Below are positions 41,189 through 49,670 of a stretch of DNA of 49,789 nt, piece after piece. Positions within the stretch are counted from its first letter, which is position 1, and each line of letters starts with the position of its first letter. Source of the DNA: Actinomadura nitritigenes (GTDB lineage: Bacteria; Actinomycetota; Actinomycetes; Streptosporangiales; Streptosporangiaceae). Below the pieces are notes generated by a model. That model saw only the letters and a program-made list of their open reading frames with translations, ran no database searches and was not told the origin of the DNA. Where the stretch lies: the NCBI RefSeq assembly GCF_017573545.1, contig NZ_JAGEOK010000052.1, positions 1-49,789 on the forward strand, given 5' to 3'. A program made the position numbers and the translations under genes.

Positions 41189-41614
41189 ATGCCCGACGAC
41201 ATCCACGTCCGCGGCTCGGTCTCCATCCCGGAGTCCGAGCTCGGCTGGCGCTTCTCCCGCTCCTCGGGACCCGGCGGGCAGCACGTCAACACCAGCGCGA
41301 CCGCAGCCGAGTTGTCCTTCGACGTCGCAGCGTCCCCGTCCCTGCCCGAGCCCCTGAAGGCGCGCGCACTGGAGCGGCTGTCGGGACGGCTCGTCCGGGG
41401 CGTCCTGACGATCCGCGCCGAGGAGTACCGCTCCCAGATGCGCAACCGCGAGGCCGCGCGCGCCCGGCTCGGCGCACTGCTGGCCGAGGCCACGGCGCCG
41501 CCGCCGAAGAAGCGCATCCCCAAGAAGGTCCCGCGCGGCATCAACGAGCGGCGCCTGGAGAACAAGAAGCGCCGCTCCGACATCAAGCGCCAGCGCTCCC
41601 GCCGGTGGGACTGA
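41189..41614 (+). CDS. arfB: Alternative ribosome-rescue factor ArfB (peptidyl-tRNA hydrolase)
   Basis: 141 residues. A release-factor-type domain with the GGQ motif (SSGPGGQHVNT, G29-G30-Q31) and a Lys/Arg-rich C-terminal tail (ERRLENKKRRSDIKRQRSRRWD) that in ArfB/YaeJ enters the empty mRNA channel of stalled ribosomes. No codon-recognition domain, so it is not RF1/RF2. It frees peptides on ribosomes lacking a stop codon. It is divergent from the oxygenase gene. Confidence 0.95.
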   Translation: MPDDIHVRGSVSIPESELGWRFSRSSGPGGQHVNTSATAAELSFDVAASPSLPEPLKARALERLSGRLVRGVLTIRAEEYRSQMRNREAARARLGALLAEATAPPPKKRIPKKVPRGINERRLENKKRRSDIKRQRSRRWD

Positions 41615-41882
41615 GCGACCCTCCTCACGACTCTTGGGCAAATTGTCCGAAGTGAGCCTTTGGGCCGTCATGTCGGAGCGACATCTCGGCTGATCGACGG
41701 CGAAAACTCGGCAATACCGAAAGCGACGGCAAACTCGGCCGACCCGCGAAAAATCCTCAGATGTTTGCTTCTCCGGGCTGACGGAATGACCTGCGCGGTT
41801 CCCGCGGAACTCCGCGGACCGTGCCGCGAGCGCACGCGTCGCCCGCGGGCCGCATATCAGCCAGAAACGGAGAAAGAACAGG

Positions 41883-42956
41883 ATGAGATGGACTACCGCG
41901 GGTCCGGCCGGCGTCGTCGCCGTGCTGGCCGGGCTCGCCCCCTTCGCGACCGCAGGGCAGGCGTCGGCGCAGGACGGCGGCGCGTACGGGCACGGGCCCC
42001 GCACCCATGTGGTGCGTCCGGGACACTCGATCCAGGCGGCCGTCGACCGGGCCAGGCCCGGCGACACCATCAGACTGCTCCGCGGGACGTATGACGGGGG
42101 CGTTCTCGTCAGGAAGCGCCTCACCATCCGCGGCGCCGGCGACAAGACCGTGCTCCGGCCGGGCGGCACCGACCACTGCGCCGCCGTCAAGTGGGCCGGC
42201 ACCGGCATCTGCGTCATCGGCCGTCCCGGCCACCCCGTCAGGGGCGTCACGGTCAGGGACCTGATCGTGCGGAAGTTCGCGAAGAACGGGGTCTTCGGCC
42301 AATTCACCGACCGCCTCACCGTCGAACGCGTCCTCGCCACCGGTAATGGCGAGTACGGAATCTCGGAATTCAACTCGACGCGCGGACGGTTCGTGCACGA
42401 CTGGGCCCTCGACAACGGTGACGAGGCCGGCTTCTACGTCGGCGACATCGCCGACGCGCACGGGACGATCGTCGCCGGGAACCGGTCGAGCGGAAACGCC
42501 ATCGGTCTCCTCGTCCGGCACGCCCGCAACGTCAGGGCGTGGGAGAACGACCTCGTCGGCAACTGCGTCGGAGTCGCGCTGGTCGACGACGGCCAGAAGG
42601 GCGGCCAGGGCAACACCAAGGTGTGGAGGAACAACGTCTCGAGGAACAGCCGGGAATGCGCTCCGCACGAGGAGGTACCGCCGCTCGGCGGCACCGGCGT
42701 GCTGTTCTTCGGCGGCGACCACAACGTCGTCGAGAAGAACGTCGTGATGGACAACCGGGGGAAGCTGCCGTACTCCGGCGGCATCGTGCTCTTCCGCGGG
42801 ACGCCGCCGCTGAACCGGCCCGCCCGCCACAACCTCGTCCAGCTCAACGTCGTCCGCGGCAACGCGCCGTTCGACCTGGTGGACAACAGCGGCAGCAGGA
42901 CCAACCGGTTCCGCCGCAACCTCTGCCGCACGTCCAGCCCGGCCGGTCTCTGCTGA
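41883..42956 (+). CDS. Secreted right-handed beta-helix protein
   Basis: 357 residues. Signal peptide to about residue 29 (PFATAGQASAQ). The body is a parallel beta-helix: IQAAVDRARPGDTIRLLRGTYDGGVLV is the typical opening of such proteins, followed by coils such as NGVFGQFTDRLTVERVLATGNGEYGIS and KNVVMDNRGKLPYSGGIVLFRG. Four Cys in the C-terminal half may form disulfides. These folds are found in polysaccharide lyases, epimerases and adhesins; the substrate is unknown. GGAGAAAG precedes the ATG. A 268-nt gap upstream holds no other gene. Confidence 0.88.
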   Translation: MRWTTAGPAGVVAVLAGLAPFATAGQASAQDGGAYGHGPRTHVVRPGHSIQAAVDRARPGDTIRLLRGTYDGGVLVRKRLTIRGAGDKTVLRPGGTDHCAAVKWAGTGICVIGRPGHPVRGVTVRDLIVRKFAKNGVFGQFTDRLTVERVLATGNGEYGISEFNSTRGRFVHDWALDNGDEAGFYVGDIADAHGTIVAGNRSSGNAIGLLVRHARNVRAWENDLVGNCVGVALVDDGQKGGQGNTKVWRNNVSRNSRECAPHEEVPPLGGTGVLFFGGDHNVVEKNVVMDNRGKLPYSGGIVLFRGTPPLNRPARHNLVQLNVVRGNAPFDLVDNSGSRTNRFRRNLCRTSSPAGLC

Positions 42957-43015
42957 CCTGACCGCGCCGGCGGAGCGGGCGTGCGACGGGCCTTGAACGG
43001 GTCCGGAACGCGCGA

Positions 43016-43047
43016 ACGCCCGTCCCGGGGGTGGACGGGACGGGCGT
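43016..43047. terminator. Terminator between convergent secreted-protein genes
   Basis: Perfect 12-bp stem (43016-43027 with 43036-43047), 8-nt loop. Confidence 0.8.
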
Positions 43048-43117
43048 CCGGACCTGGCCGGCCGGGGTCGGCCGCAGTCCGCGGTGCCGGCCGTACGCCG
43101 GCCTCAATGGGGCGGGG

Positions 43118-44197
43118 TCAGCCGTAGTACTCGATGAAGGGCACCTTCTTGCCGGTCTGCGTCGCGGTGCCCGCGCTGACGACCGCCGTCGTGCCGGGGC
43201 GGGCGTCGGCGTCGGACGCCTGGACGGTGCCGCTGCGGGCGGGTCCGCTGAGGGTCGTCCACGACGTGCCGTTGTAGTGCATGTACTGGGTCTTGCTTCC
43301 GGTGGTGACCGGCAGCATCACCACGCCGCCCCTGCCGTCGGCCGACAGCCCGATGCCGGCCGTGTTCAGCGGGGTGTTGATCGTCTTCCAGGAAGTGCCG
43401 TTGTAGCGCAGGATCGCGTTGGTGATCTGGGCGTTCTGCCGGACGCGCAGCACGTACACGTTCGTCGGCGAGTTCGCGACGATCCTGTACAGGGTGCCCT
43501 GGTAGGCGGGGACGCCGAGGGAACCCGGCACGGCGATCCGCTTCCACGCCTTGCCGTCGTAGTGCATCACCAGGCCGGTGACGGACGTGCCCGTGGCGGA
43601 CGTCGACCCGGCCAGCCACACGTCGTTCTTCGACTTCACGTCCACGGCGGTGATCGCGGACGAGGCGGGCAGCGGGACCTTCGCGTCCGCCCACGCGGTG
43701 CCCGTCCAGCGCAGGACGGCGCTGAGGCCGCCCGCGGCCGGGTCGACGCCCGCGACCGAGTAGGCGGTGCCGTCCGGCGCGGCCGCGACCTGGCTCGCCA
43801 GGCCGACCAGCGGGTAGGGCACCTTGCTCCACTTGGTGCCGTTCCAGTACAGGCCGACGTTGCCGCCGATGTTGTAGCCGACGACCCACGCCTTGCTCGC
43901 GCTGGCGACGGCGACGTCCGTCGGGGTGAACCCGACCGGGGCGGCCTGCGCGACCCACCCCGACCCGTTCCACTTGGCGATCTTCGTCTGGGGGCTGAAG
44001 AACGAGCCCGCGGCGCCGACCGCCCACCCGGCGTTCGTCGCGCCGAAGTCGACGCGGTCGAGGCTGCCGTCGTATTTCAGCCCGGCGCCGCCGACGTTCC
44101 TCCACCCGGCGGCCTGGGCGGGCACGGCGGACAGGGCGAGCGTTCCGGCGCCGCAGGCGATCGCCAGGGCCGCGGCGCACACCGCGTTCCGTCCCAT
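43118..44197 (-). CDS. Secreted beta-propeller-like repeat protein
   Basis: 359 residues from the ATG at 44197, preceded by GGGAG. Signal peptide to about residue 30 (SAVPAQAA). At least six repeats of about 45-50 residues end in (W/Y)-(N/T/D)-G-x-x-W: WNGSGW, WNGTKW, WTGTAW, YDGKAW, YNGTSW twice. Each is followed by a segment with ITAVDVKSKNDVWLAGS-type strands, so a propeller of six or seven blades is likely. No catalytic residues are recognised. It may bind wall or extracellular carbohydrate. Confidence 0.85.
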   Translation of the reverse strand: MGRNAVCAAALAIACGAGTLALSAVPAQAAGWRNVGGAGLKYDGSLDRVDFGATNAGWAVGAAGSFFSPQTKIAKWNGSGWVAQAAPVGFTPTDVAVASASKAWVVGYNIGGNVGLYWNGTKWSKVPYPLVGLASQVAAAPDGTAYSVAGVDPAAGGLSAVLRWTGTAWADAKVPLPASSAITAVDVKSKNDVWLAGSTSATGTSVTGLVMHYDGKAWKRIAVPGSLGVPAYQGTLYRIVANSPTNVYVLRVRQNAQITNAILRYNGTSWKTINTPLNTAGIGLSADGRGGVVMLPVTTGSKTQYMHYNGTSWTTLSGPARSGTVQASDADARPGTTAVVSAGTATQTGKKVPFIEYYG

Positions 44198-44339
44198 GAG
44201 AGCTCCCAAGATCAGTTCAAGCGCACGCCAAAGGGTACGGGAAGACTTACTTCCGGGTAAGAGCGACTTTCCGGACGGCCAGAACAGGCCGCACCCCGGC
44301 CCCGCGCGCCCCGCCGACCTCCTGGGTCCCCGAAAACGG

Positions 44340-44374
44340 CGGACGCCCGGAGCCGGTGCGGCTCCGGGCGTCCG
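44340..44374 (-). terminator. Terminator after the enoyl-CoA hydratase gene
   Basis: Perfect 15-bp stem (44340-44354 with 44360-44374), 5-nt loop, 20 nt past the stop codon. Confidence 0.9.
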
Positions 44375-44394
44375 GCGCGGTCACCGGAAGGCGA

Positions 44395-45207
44395 TCACTC
44401 GCCCTTCCAGTTCGGCTTGCGCTTCTCGGCGAAGGCCGCCGGGCCCTCCTGCGCGTCCTTGGACATGAAGACGGGCAGCGTGATGTCCTGCTGCTTCTTC
44501 CACGCCTCGGCGGACGACCAGTCGGCGGACTCGACGATGACCTTCTTGGTCGCGGCGAGCGCCAGCGGGGCGTTCTCCGCGACCTTGAGGGCCAGCTCCT
44601 TGGCCGCGGCGAGCGCGCCGCCCGGCTCGGCGAGCCGGTTGACGAACCCGAGCTCGGCCATCCGCTCCGCCGGGTACTTGTCGCCGGTCAGGGCGATCTC
44701 CATGGCGATGTGGAACGGGATGCGCTGCGGCAGCCGCAGCAGCCCGCCGCCCGCGGCGACCAGGCCGCGCTTCGGCTCGGGCAGCCCGAACTGGGCCTCC
44801 CGGGACGCCACGATCATGTCGCAGGCGAGCGCGACCTCGCAGCCGCCGGCCAGCGCGTAGCCCTCCACCGCGGCGATCAGCGGCTTGGCCGCCGGGCGCT
44901 CGGTGATGCCGGCGAACCCGCGGCCCTCGACGGTCGGGTTGTCGCCCGTGAGGAAGCCCTTGAGGTCCATGCCGGAGCAGAACGTGCCGCCGGCGCCGGT
45001 CAGGACGCCGATGGACAGGTCCTTGCGGGAGTCCAGCTCGTCCAGGGCCGCCGCGATCCCCTTCGCCACCTCGCCGTTGACCGCGTTGCGGGCCTCCGGC
45101 CGGTTGATGGTGATGATGAGGACGGCGCCGTCTTCTTCGGTGAGAACAGCGTCGTTGCCGGGGGGCGTGGGGGGTCGCCCCCCCTCGGGCGATACAGCGT
45201 CGGTCAT
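44395..45207 (-). CDS. Enoyl-CoA hydratase / crotonase-family protein
   Basis: 270 residues. Crotonase fold with the CoA-binding and oxyanion-hole segments GGTFCSGMDLKGFL and AAVEGYALAGGCEVALACDMIVAS. Of the two classic hydratase glutamates, the FGLPEPKRGLVAAGGG region keeps E and the second is not clear, so hydratase or isomerase activity cannot be told apart by eye. It follows a short-chain dehydrogenase by 8 nt in what looks like a beta-oxidation operon. Confidence 0.93.
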   Translation of the reverse strand: MTDAVSPEGGRPPTPPGNDAVLTEEDGAVLIITINRPEARNAVNGEVAKGIAAALDELDSRKDLSIGVLTGAGGTFCSGMDLKGFLTGDNPTVEGRGFAGITERPAAKPLIAAVEGYALAGGCEVALACDMIVASREAQFGLPEPKRGLVAAGGGLLRLPQRIPFHIAMEIALTGDKYPAERMAELGFVNRLAEPGGALAAAKELALKVAENAPLALAATKKVIVESADWSSAEAWKKQQDITLPVFMSKDAQEGPAAFAEKRKPNWKGE

Positions 45208-45215
45208 TCAGTGCC

Positions 45216-45989
45216 TCACTTCGGCTGGAAGCGGATGCCACCGTCGAAACGGATGGTCTCGCCGTTCATGTAGTCGTTCTCGATGAGGGACTTGACCAGG
45301 TGCGCGAACTCCGACGCCTTGCCCATCCGCTTCGGGAACGGCACCGGCGCGGCGAGCTTGGCCTTGAACGCGTCGGCGGCCTCGCCCTCGCCGTAGATCG
45401 GGGTGTCGATGATGCCGGGGCAGATGGTGTTGACCCGGACGCCGATCGCGGCGAGGTCGCGGGCGGCCGGCAGCGTCATGCCGATGATGCCGCCCTTGGA
45501 GGCCGAGTAGGCGATCTGCCCGGTCTGGCCCTCGATGCCGGCGATGGACGCGGTGTTGATCACCACGCCGCGGGCGCCGTCGGCGTCGGCGGGCTCGGTC
45601 TTGGAGATCGCCGCGGCGCCGATGCGCATCAGGTTGAAGGTGCCGATCAGGTTGACCCGGATGACGGTCTCGTAGGAGGCCAGGTCGTGCGGGGTGCCGT
45701 CGCGCCCCACGGTGCGCGAGGCCCAGCCGATGCCGGCGCTGTTGACGATGACGCGCAGCGGGGCGCCGGTGTCGACGGCGGCCTGGACGGCGGCCTGCAC
45801 CTGCTCCTCGCTGGAGACGTCGGTCTTGACGAAGACGCCGCCGACCTCGTCGGCGACCTTCTTGCCCTTGTCCTCGTTCATGTCGGCGACGACGACCTTG
45901 GCGCCTTCGGCGGCCAGCGCGCGGACGGTGGCCTCACCGAGGCCGCTCGCGCCACCGGATACGACGGCGGAAACTCCGTTCAGGTCCAT
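45216..45989 (-). CDS. Short-chain dehydrogenase (3-hydroxyacyl-CoA dehydrogenase type 2-like)
   Basis: 257 residues. NAD-binding SGGASGLGEATVRALAAEG with VVVADMNE indicating NAD preference; catalytic Ser in INTASIAGIEGQ and YSASKGG. The overall sequence, including PVPFPKRMGKASEFAHLVKSLIENDYMNGETIRFDGGIR, is that of HSD17B10-type 3-hydroxyacyl-CoA dehydrogenases, which fits coupling to the next hydratase gene. The ATG at 45989 has AAGG 7 nt upstream; an in-frame GTG 9 nt earlier is less likely. Confidence 0.93.
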   Translation of the reverse strand: MDLNGVSAVVSGGASGLGEATVRALAAEGAKVVVADMNEDKGKKVADEVGGVFVKTDVSSEEQVQAAVQAAVDTGAPLRVIVNSAGIGWASRTVGRDGTPHDLASYETVIRVNLIGTFNLMRIGAAAISKTEPADADGARGVVINTASIAGIEGQTGQIAYSASKGGIIGMTLPAARDLAAIGVRVNTICPGIIDTPIYGEGEAADAFKAKLAAPVPFPKRMGKASEFAHLVKSLIENDYMNGETIRFDGGIRFQPK

Positions 45990-46154
45990 AAGCAGCACCT
46001 TACGTGAGGGACCGAATGTGGTTCGGGATGATGTTACCCAGACGTCATCCCGGCGTTCTGCTCACACCCCGGCAGATTGCCCGGGCGCGATGTTACTCAG
46101 GGGTCACAATACGGCGAACGTTTGCCGGGGAACGCCTCGGGCACCCGTGGGTGC

Positions 46155-47003
46155 ATGACCGAACCTCCGGCACAGAGCCAGTCCTACCCGGGACGCACGG
46201 GGGACATGACGCCTGAGCCCCGCGACGAGATGCGCGGCTACGCCGGCAGCGGTCTCCTCGACGGCGGGCGCGCTCTGATCACCGGCGGCGACTCGGGCAT
46301 CGGCCGCGCGGTGTCCGTCGCGTTCGCCAAGGAGGGCGCCGACGTCGCCCTCACCTACCTCGAAGAGGACGACGACGCCCGGCACACCGCCTCCCTCGTC
46401 GAGGCCGAGGGCCGCCGCTGCTTCACCTTCGGCGGCGACCTCGCCGAGGAGCGGCACTGCCGCGAGACCGTCGAGCACGCCGTCCGCGACCTCGGCGGCC
46501 TCGACGTCCTCGTCCTGCACCACGGCACGCAGACGCCGGTCAAGGACGTCCGCGAGATCGACGACGCGCAGCTCCAGCGCACGTTCGCCGTCAACGTGTA
46601 CGCGCTGTTCTGGACCGTCCAGGAGGCCCTCGACCACATGGGCCCCGGGTCGTCCATCGTCTTCACCGGATCCATCAACGGGCTCCGCGGCAACAAGACG
46701 CTGATCGACTACGCCGCCAGCAAGGCCGCCGCGATGACCCTCGCCACCTCCCTCGCGCAGAACCTCATGGACCGCGAGATCCGCGTCAACTGCGTCGCCC
46801 CCGGACCCGTCTGGACGCCGCTGATCCCCGCCACCTTCGACGCCGAACGCGTCGAGGGCTTCGGCGGCCAGGCCCCGATGGGCCGCCCCGCGGACCCCGA
46901 CGAGATCGCCCCCTCCTACGTCTTCTTCGCCGCGAACCGGCAGTCGTCCTACTACACCGGCCAGACGCTGGTGCCGGCCGGCGGCGAGATCCATCCCGGC
47001 TGA
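46155..47003 (+). CDS. Short-chain oxidoreductase, general-stress (GSP39) type
   Basis: 282 residues. N-terminal extension with SQSYPGRTGDMTPEPRDEMRGYAGSGLLDGGRALITGGDSGIGRAV, the hallmark of the YhxC/GSP39-type SDR group; catalytic YAASK and a C-terminal TGQTLVPAGGE. The cofactor and substrate are unknown. Topoisomerase IB begins 7 nt after its stop, so the two form an operon. Confidence 0.92.
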   Translation: MTEPPAQSQSYPGRTGDMTPEPRDEMRGYAGSGLLDGGRALITGGDSGIGRAVSVAFAKEGADVALTYLEEDDDARHTASLVEAEGRRCFTFGGDLAEERHCRETVEHAVRDLGGLDVLVLHHGTQTPVKDVREIDDAQLQRTFAVNVYALFWTVQEALDHMGPGSSIVFTGSINGLRGNKTLIDYAASKAAAMTLATSLAQNLMDREIRVNCVAPGPVWTPLIPATFDAERVEGFGGQAPMGRPADPDEIAPSYVFFAANRQSSYYTGQTLVPAGGEIHPG

Positions 47004-47010
47004 GGCGCCC

Positions 47011-48024
47011 ATGGAGCTCCAGCGCAGCGACCCCTCCGAACCCGGTCTCGCGCGGCGCAGGTGCGGCAAGGGCTTCACCTACCTGCGCCCGGACGGCCGC
47101 CCCCTGTCCGACCCCGCCCAGCGCGAACGCATCCGCGCCCTCGTCATCCCGCCCGCCTGGCAGGACGTGTGGATCTGCCCCGACGCCGACGGCCACATCC
47201 AGGCGATGGGCACCGACGCCGCCGGACGCCGCCAGTACCTGTACCACGAGGCGTGGCGCGAGCAGCGCGACCGCGAGAAGCACGACCACGTCCTCGAGCT
47301 GGCCGCACGCCTCCCCGACGTCCGCGAGACGCTCGCCGGGCACCTCGCCGGCCGCGGCTACCGCCGCGAGCGCGTGCTGTCCGCCGCCGTCCGGCTCGTC
47401 GACCTCGGCTTCTTCCGCATCGGCAGCGAGGAGTACGCGGCGGAGAACGGCACGTACGGGCTCGCGACCGTCCTGCGCGAGCACGTCACCTGCCGGCGCG
47501 GAGAGGTCGCCTTCGAGTACCCGGCGAAGGGCTCGAAGTACCGCTACCAGTCCGTCGCGGAGGAGAACGTCTGCAAGGTCGTCACCGGCCTGAAGCGCCG
47601 CAAGGACGGCTCCCCCGAACTCCTCGCCTACCGGACGCGCAACGGCTGGCACGACGTCACCGCCTCCGACATCAACGCCTTCATCCGCGAGGTGACCGGC
47701 GGCGACTTCACCGCCAAGGACTTCCGCACCTGGCACGCCACCGTCCTCGCCGCCGTCGGCCTCGCCGTCTCCACCCGCGCCGGCACCGGCGAGACCGCGC
47801 GCCACAAGGCCGTCGTCCGCGTCGTCAAGGAGGTCGCCGCCTACCTCGGCAACACCCCGGCGGTGGCCCGCGCCTCCTACATCGACCCCCGCGTCATCAC
47901 CCTCTACGAGTCCGGCCGGACGATCGCCCCCGCCCTCACCAAGCTCGGCGTGGACGCCTCCCCCGGCGAACTCGCCACCCAAGGCCCCGTCGAACGGGCC
48001 GTCATCGACCTCCTGAGATCCTGA
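47011..48024 (+). CDS. DNA topoisomerase IB (poxvirus/eukaryote-like)
   Basis: 337 residues, full length for bacterial TopIB. Small N-terminal DNA-binding domain (about 1-85, GFTYLRPDG, IPPAWQDVWI), then the catalytic domain with LGFFRIGSEEYAAENGTYGLATV (first catalytic Arg), KYRYQS, KDFRTWHATV (second Arg and His) and nucleophile Tyr290 in ASYIDPRVI. It relaxes supercoils by a 3'-phosphotyrosine intermediate. Its coupling to a stress-type SDR suggests stress induction. Confidence 0.95.
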   Translation: MELQRSDPSEPGLARRRCGKGFTYLRPDGRPLSDPAQRERIRALVIPPAWQDVWICPDADGHIQAMGTDAAGRRQYLYHEAWREQRDREKHDHVLELAARLPDVRETLAGHLAGRGYRRERVLSAAVRLVDLGFFRIGSEEYAAENGTYGLATVLREHVTCRRGEVAFEYPAKGSKYRYQSVAEENVCKVVTGLKRRKDGSPELLAYRTRNGWHDVTASDINAFIREVTGGDFTAKDFRTWHATVLAAVGLAVSTRAGTGETARHKAVVRVVKEVAAYLGNTPAVARASYIDPRVITLYESGRTIAPALTKLGVDASPGELATQGPVERAVIDLLRS

Positions 48025-48034
48025 CCCCGGGCGG

Positions 48035-48796
48035 TCACCACGCCGAGACGCGCTCCTCGGCACGTCCGGCGCCCGCCGCCTCCGGCTGCTCCAGGCAGTA
48101 CAGGGCGTAGGCGTGCTGGATCACCGGCAGCGCGACGTTCCGCACCCGGACGCCGCCCTGCGTCATCCCCTTCTCCGTCCCCTTGTGCGCGTGCCCGTGG
48201 ACCGCCAGCGCCGGGGCCGCCGCGTCGATCGCCTCGCCCATCAGGTAGCTCCCGAGGAACGGATAGATCTCCAGGGGCTCGCCTTCGAGCGTGTCCTCGG
48301 CGGGCGAGTAGTGCGTCAGGCTCACCCGCACGTCCGCGTCCAGCTCCAGCAGCGCGGTGCCGAGCCGGTCGGCGAACGCCTTCGTGTGCTGGATGAACGC
48401 CTTCATCTCCGGCTCGCCGAAGTCGCTCGCGCACTTGCCCTCGAACCCGCCGCCGAAACCCTTGCCGCCCGCGACGCCGAGCCGTCCCCCGTCGCAGTCC
48501 ACGACCGTCCCGTCGCCCTCCAGCACGGTCACCCCCGCCTCCCGCAGGATGTCGGCGATCCCGTCCTGCTGGTCGGAGTGGTAGTCGTGGTTGCCCAGCA
48601 CCGCGATCACCGGCACCCCGAGGTCGCGCAGCTCGCCCGCCACGACCCGGCCCTCCTCGACCGTCCCTTGCCTGGTCAGGTCACCCGCGACGAGGAACAC
48701 GTCCGCCTGCCGGGCCAGCCGCCCGAGCCCTCCCCGGTACACCCCGGCCATGTCGGCCCCCACGTGCAGGTCCCCGGCCGCCGCCACACGGATCAT
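48035..48796 (-). CDS. Cytoplasmic metallophosphoesterase
   Basis: 253 residues with no signal peptide. Calcineurin-like motifs: AAGDLHVG, VAGDLTRQG, VLGNHDYHSD and HGHAHKG (two-metal site), plus LTHYSP. The substrate is not known; the arrangement resembles small-molecule or cyclic-nucleotide phosphodiesterases. The ATG overlaps the BON gene's stop by 4 nt in a three-gene minus-strand operon. It is convergent with topoisomerase IB at a gap of only 10 nt. Confidence 0.92.
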   Translation of the reverse strand: MIRVAAAGDLHVGADMAGVYRGGLGRLARQADVFLVAGDLTRQGTVEEGRVVAGELRDLGVPVIAVLGNHDYHSDQQDGIADILREAGVTVLEGDGTVVDCDGGRLGVAGGKGFGGGFEGKCASDFGEPEMKAFIQHTKAFADRLGTALLELDADVRVSLTHYSPAEDTLEGEPLEIYPFLGSYLMGEAIDAAAPALAVHGHAHKGTEKGMTQGGVRVRNVALPVIQHAYALYCLEQPEAAGAGRAEERVSAW

Positions 48797-49029
48797 GACA
48801 GCCTCTCCTCCCCATCGGGCTCTGGCACCGCGACGACGTGCACCTCGTTGCAGATCTCGTGCCCCTCCGCGGCCACCCGGGCGGCCTCCTCGACCTCCCG
48901 GCGCTGCTCCTCGCTGGCCACCTCCCCGCGCAGATGCACCACGTTCCCCCGCACGTCCACGCGGATACCGAGCTCGTGCGCGCGCGCCGCGAGCGTCTCC
49001 TGGATGTGCGCCGGCAGGTATTCGTTCAC
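48793..49029 (-). CDS. BON-domain protein
   Basis: 78 residues from the GTG at 49029: (M)NEYLPAHIQETLAARAHELGIRVDVRGNVVHLRGEVASEEQRREVEEAARVAAEG. The BON alpha/beta fold with its conserved V-x-L-x-G turn is clear. No signal peptide, so it is cytoplasmic here. It overlaps both neighbours by 4 nt (GTGA upstream, ATGA downstream). BON domains bind phospholipid or act as small accessory modules; the partner is likely one of its operon neighbours. Confidence 0.88.
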   Translation of the reverse strand: MNEYLPAHIQETLAARAHELGIRVDVRGNVVHLRGEVASEEQRREVEEAARVAAEGHEICNEVHVVAVPEPDGEERLS

Positions 49030-49658
49030 GGCACGCCCCTCTCGATGACGCCGAGCCGGGACAGCAGGGTCAGGAACGCGTACGCGTACGGCGACTCCCC
49101 CGTCTCCTGGGCCACGTACGGCCAGTCGACCTGCTCCCGCAACGCCCGGCTGACATGCAGGAACCCGCTGAAGTCGCACGCCGTCTCGCTAAACGCCATC
49201 AACCGCATGACCACCAGGTCCGTCGCGGGCAGCACCGGCATGTACACCGCGCCGACCGCCATCTCCGTGGCCCGCCCCAGCAGCGCACCGTCCACCGGAC
49301 GTCCCGACGGCGTGTGGATCAGGTCGATGTGGTGCTCCCCGTCGCAGACCTTGGCGAGCCAGTTCTCCGGGCTGTCCATGTGCCCCATGCCGGCCGCGGC
49401 GAGCGCCGCGAGCGCCTCCTCGACGTCCCGCTTCCGCACCACGAAGTCCACATCGTGCGTCGACACCGCCGCACCGTGCGCGTACGCCGCGAACCCGCCC
49501 GCCAGGGCGTACTCGATCCCGGCGTCGCGCAGCGCGGCGGCGGCCCGCTTGAGGCTCAGCAGCAGGCCGTCCCCGGCGCCTCCCGGGCCCGGCGACCCGC
49601 TGCCCCGGACCACACCGAGGTTCGGCACGGCCCCCGCGCGCCTCGACCCGGCCTGCAC
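49026..49658 (-). CDS. Nucleotidyltransferase-fold protein (5' end uncertain)
   Basis: About 210 residues. SLKRAAAALRDAGIEYALAGGFAAYAHGAAVSTHDVDFVVRKRDVEEALAAL shows the minimal nucleotidyltransferase pattern G-G-x(n)-(T/S)-x-D-(V/I)-D, with the two Asp in HDVDF and a later Asp in HHIDLIH. It resembles the MNT/AbiEii-like superfamily of toxins or tRNA-modifying enzymes, without a visible HEPN partner. I place the start at the GTG at 49658; the sequence upstream is an artefactual C-rich run, so the true start could lie outside the window. Confidence 0.8.
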   Translation of the reverse strand: MQAGSRRAGAVPNLGVVRGSGSPGPGGAGDGLLLSLKRAAAALRDAGIEYALAGGFAAYAHGAAVSTHDVDFVVRKRDVEEALAALAAAGMGHMDSPENWLAKVCDGEHHIDLIHTPSGRPVDGALLGRATEMAVGAVYMPVLPATDLVVMRLMAFSETACDFSGFLHVSRALREQVDWPYVAQETGESPYAYAFLTLLSRLGVIERGVP

Positions 49659-49670
49659 ATCCCCCACACG

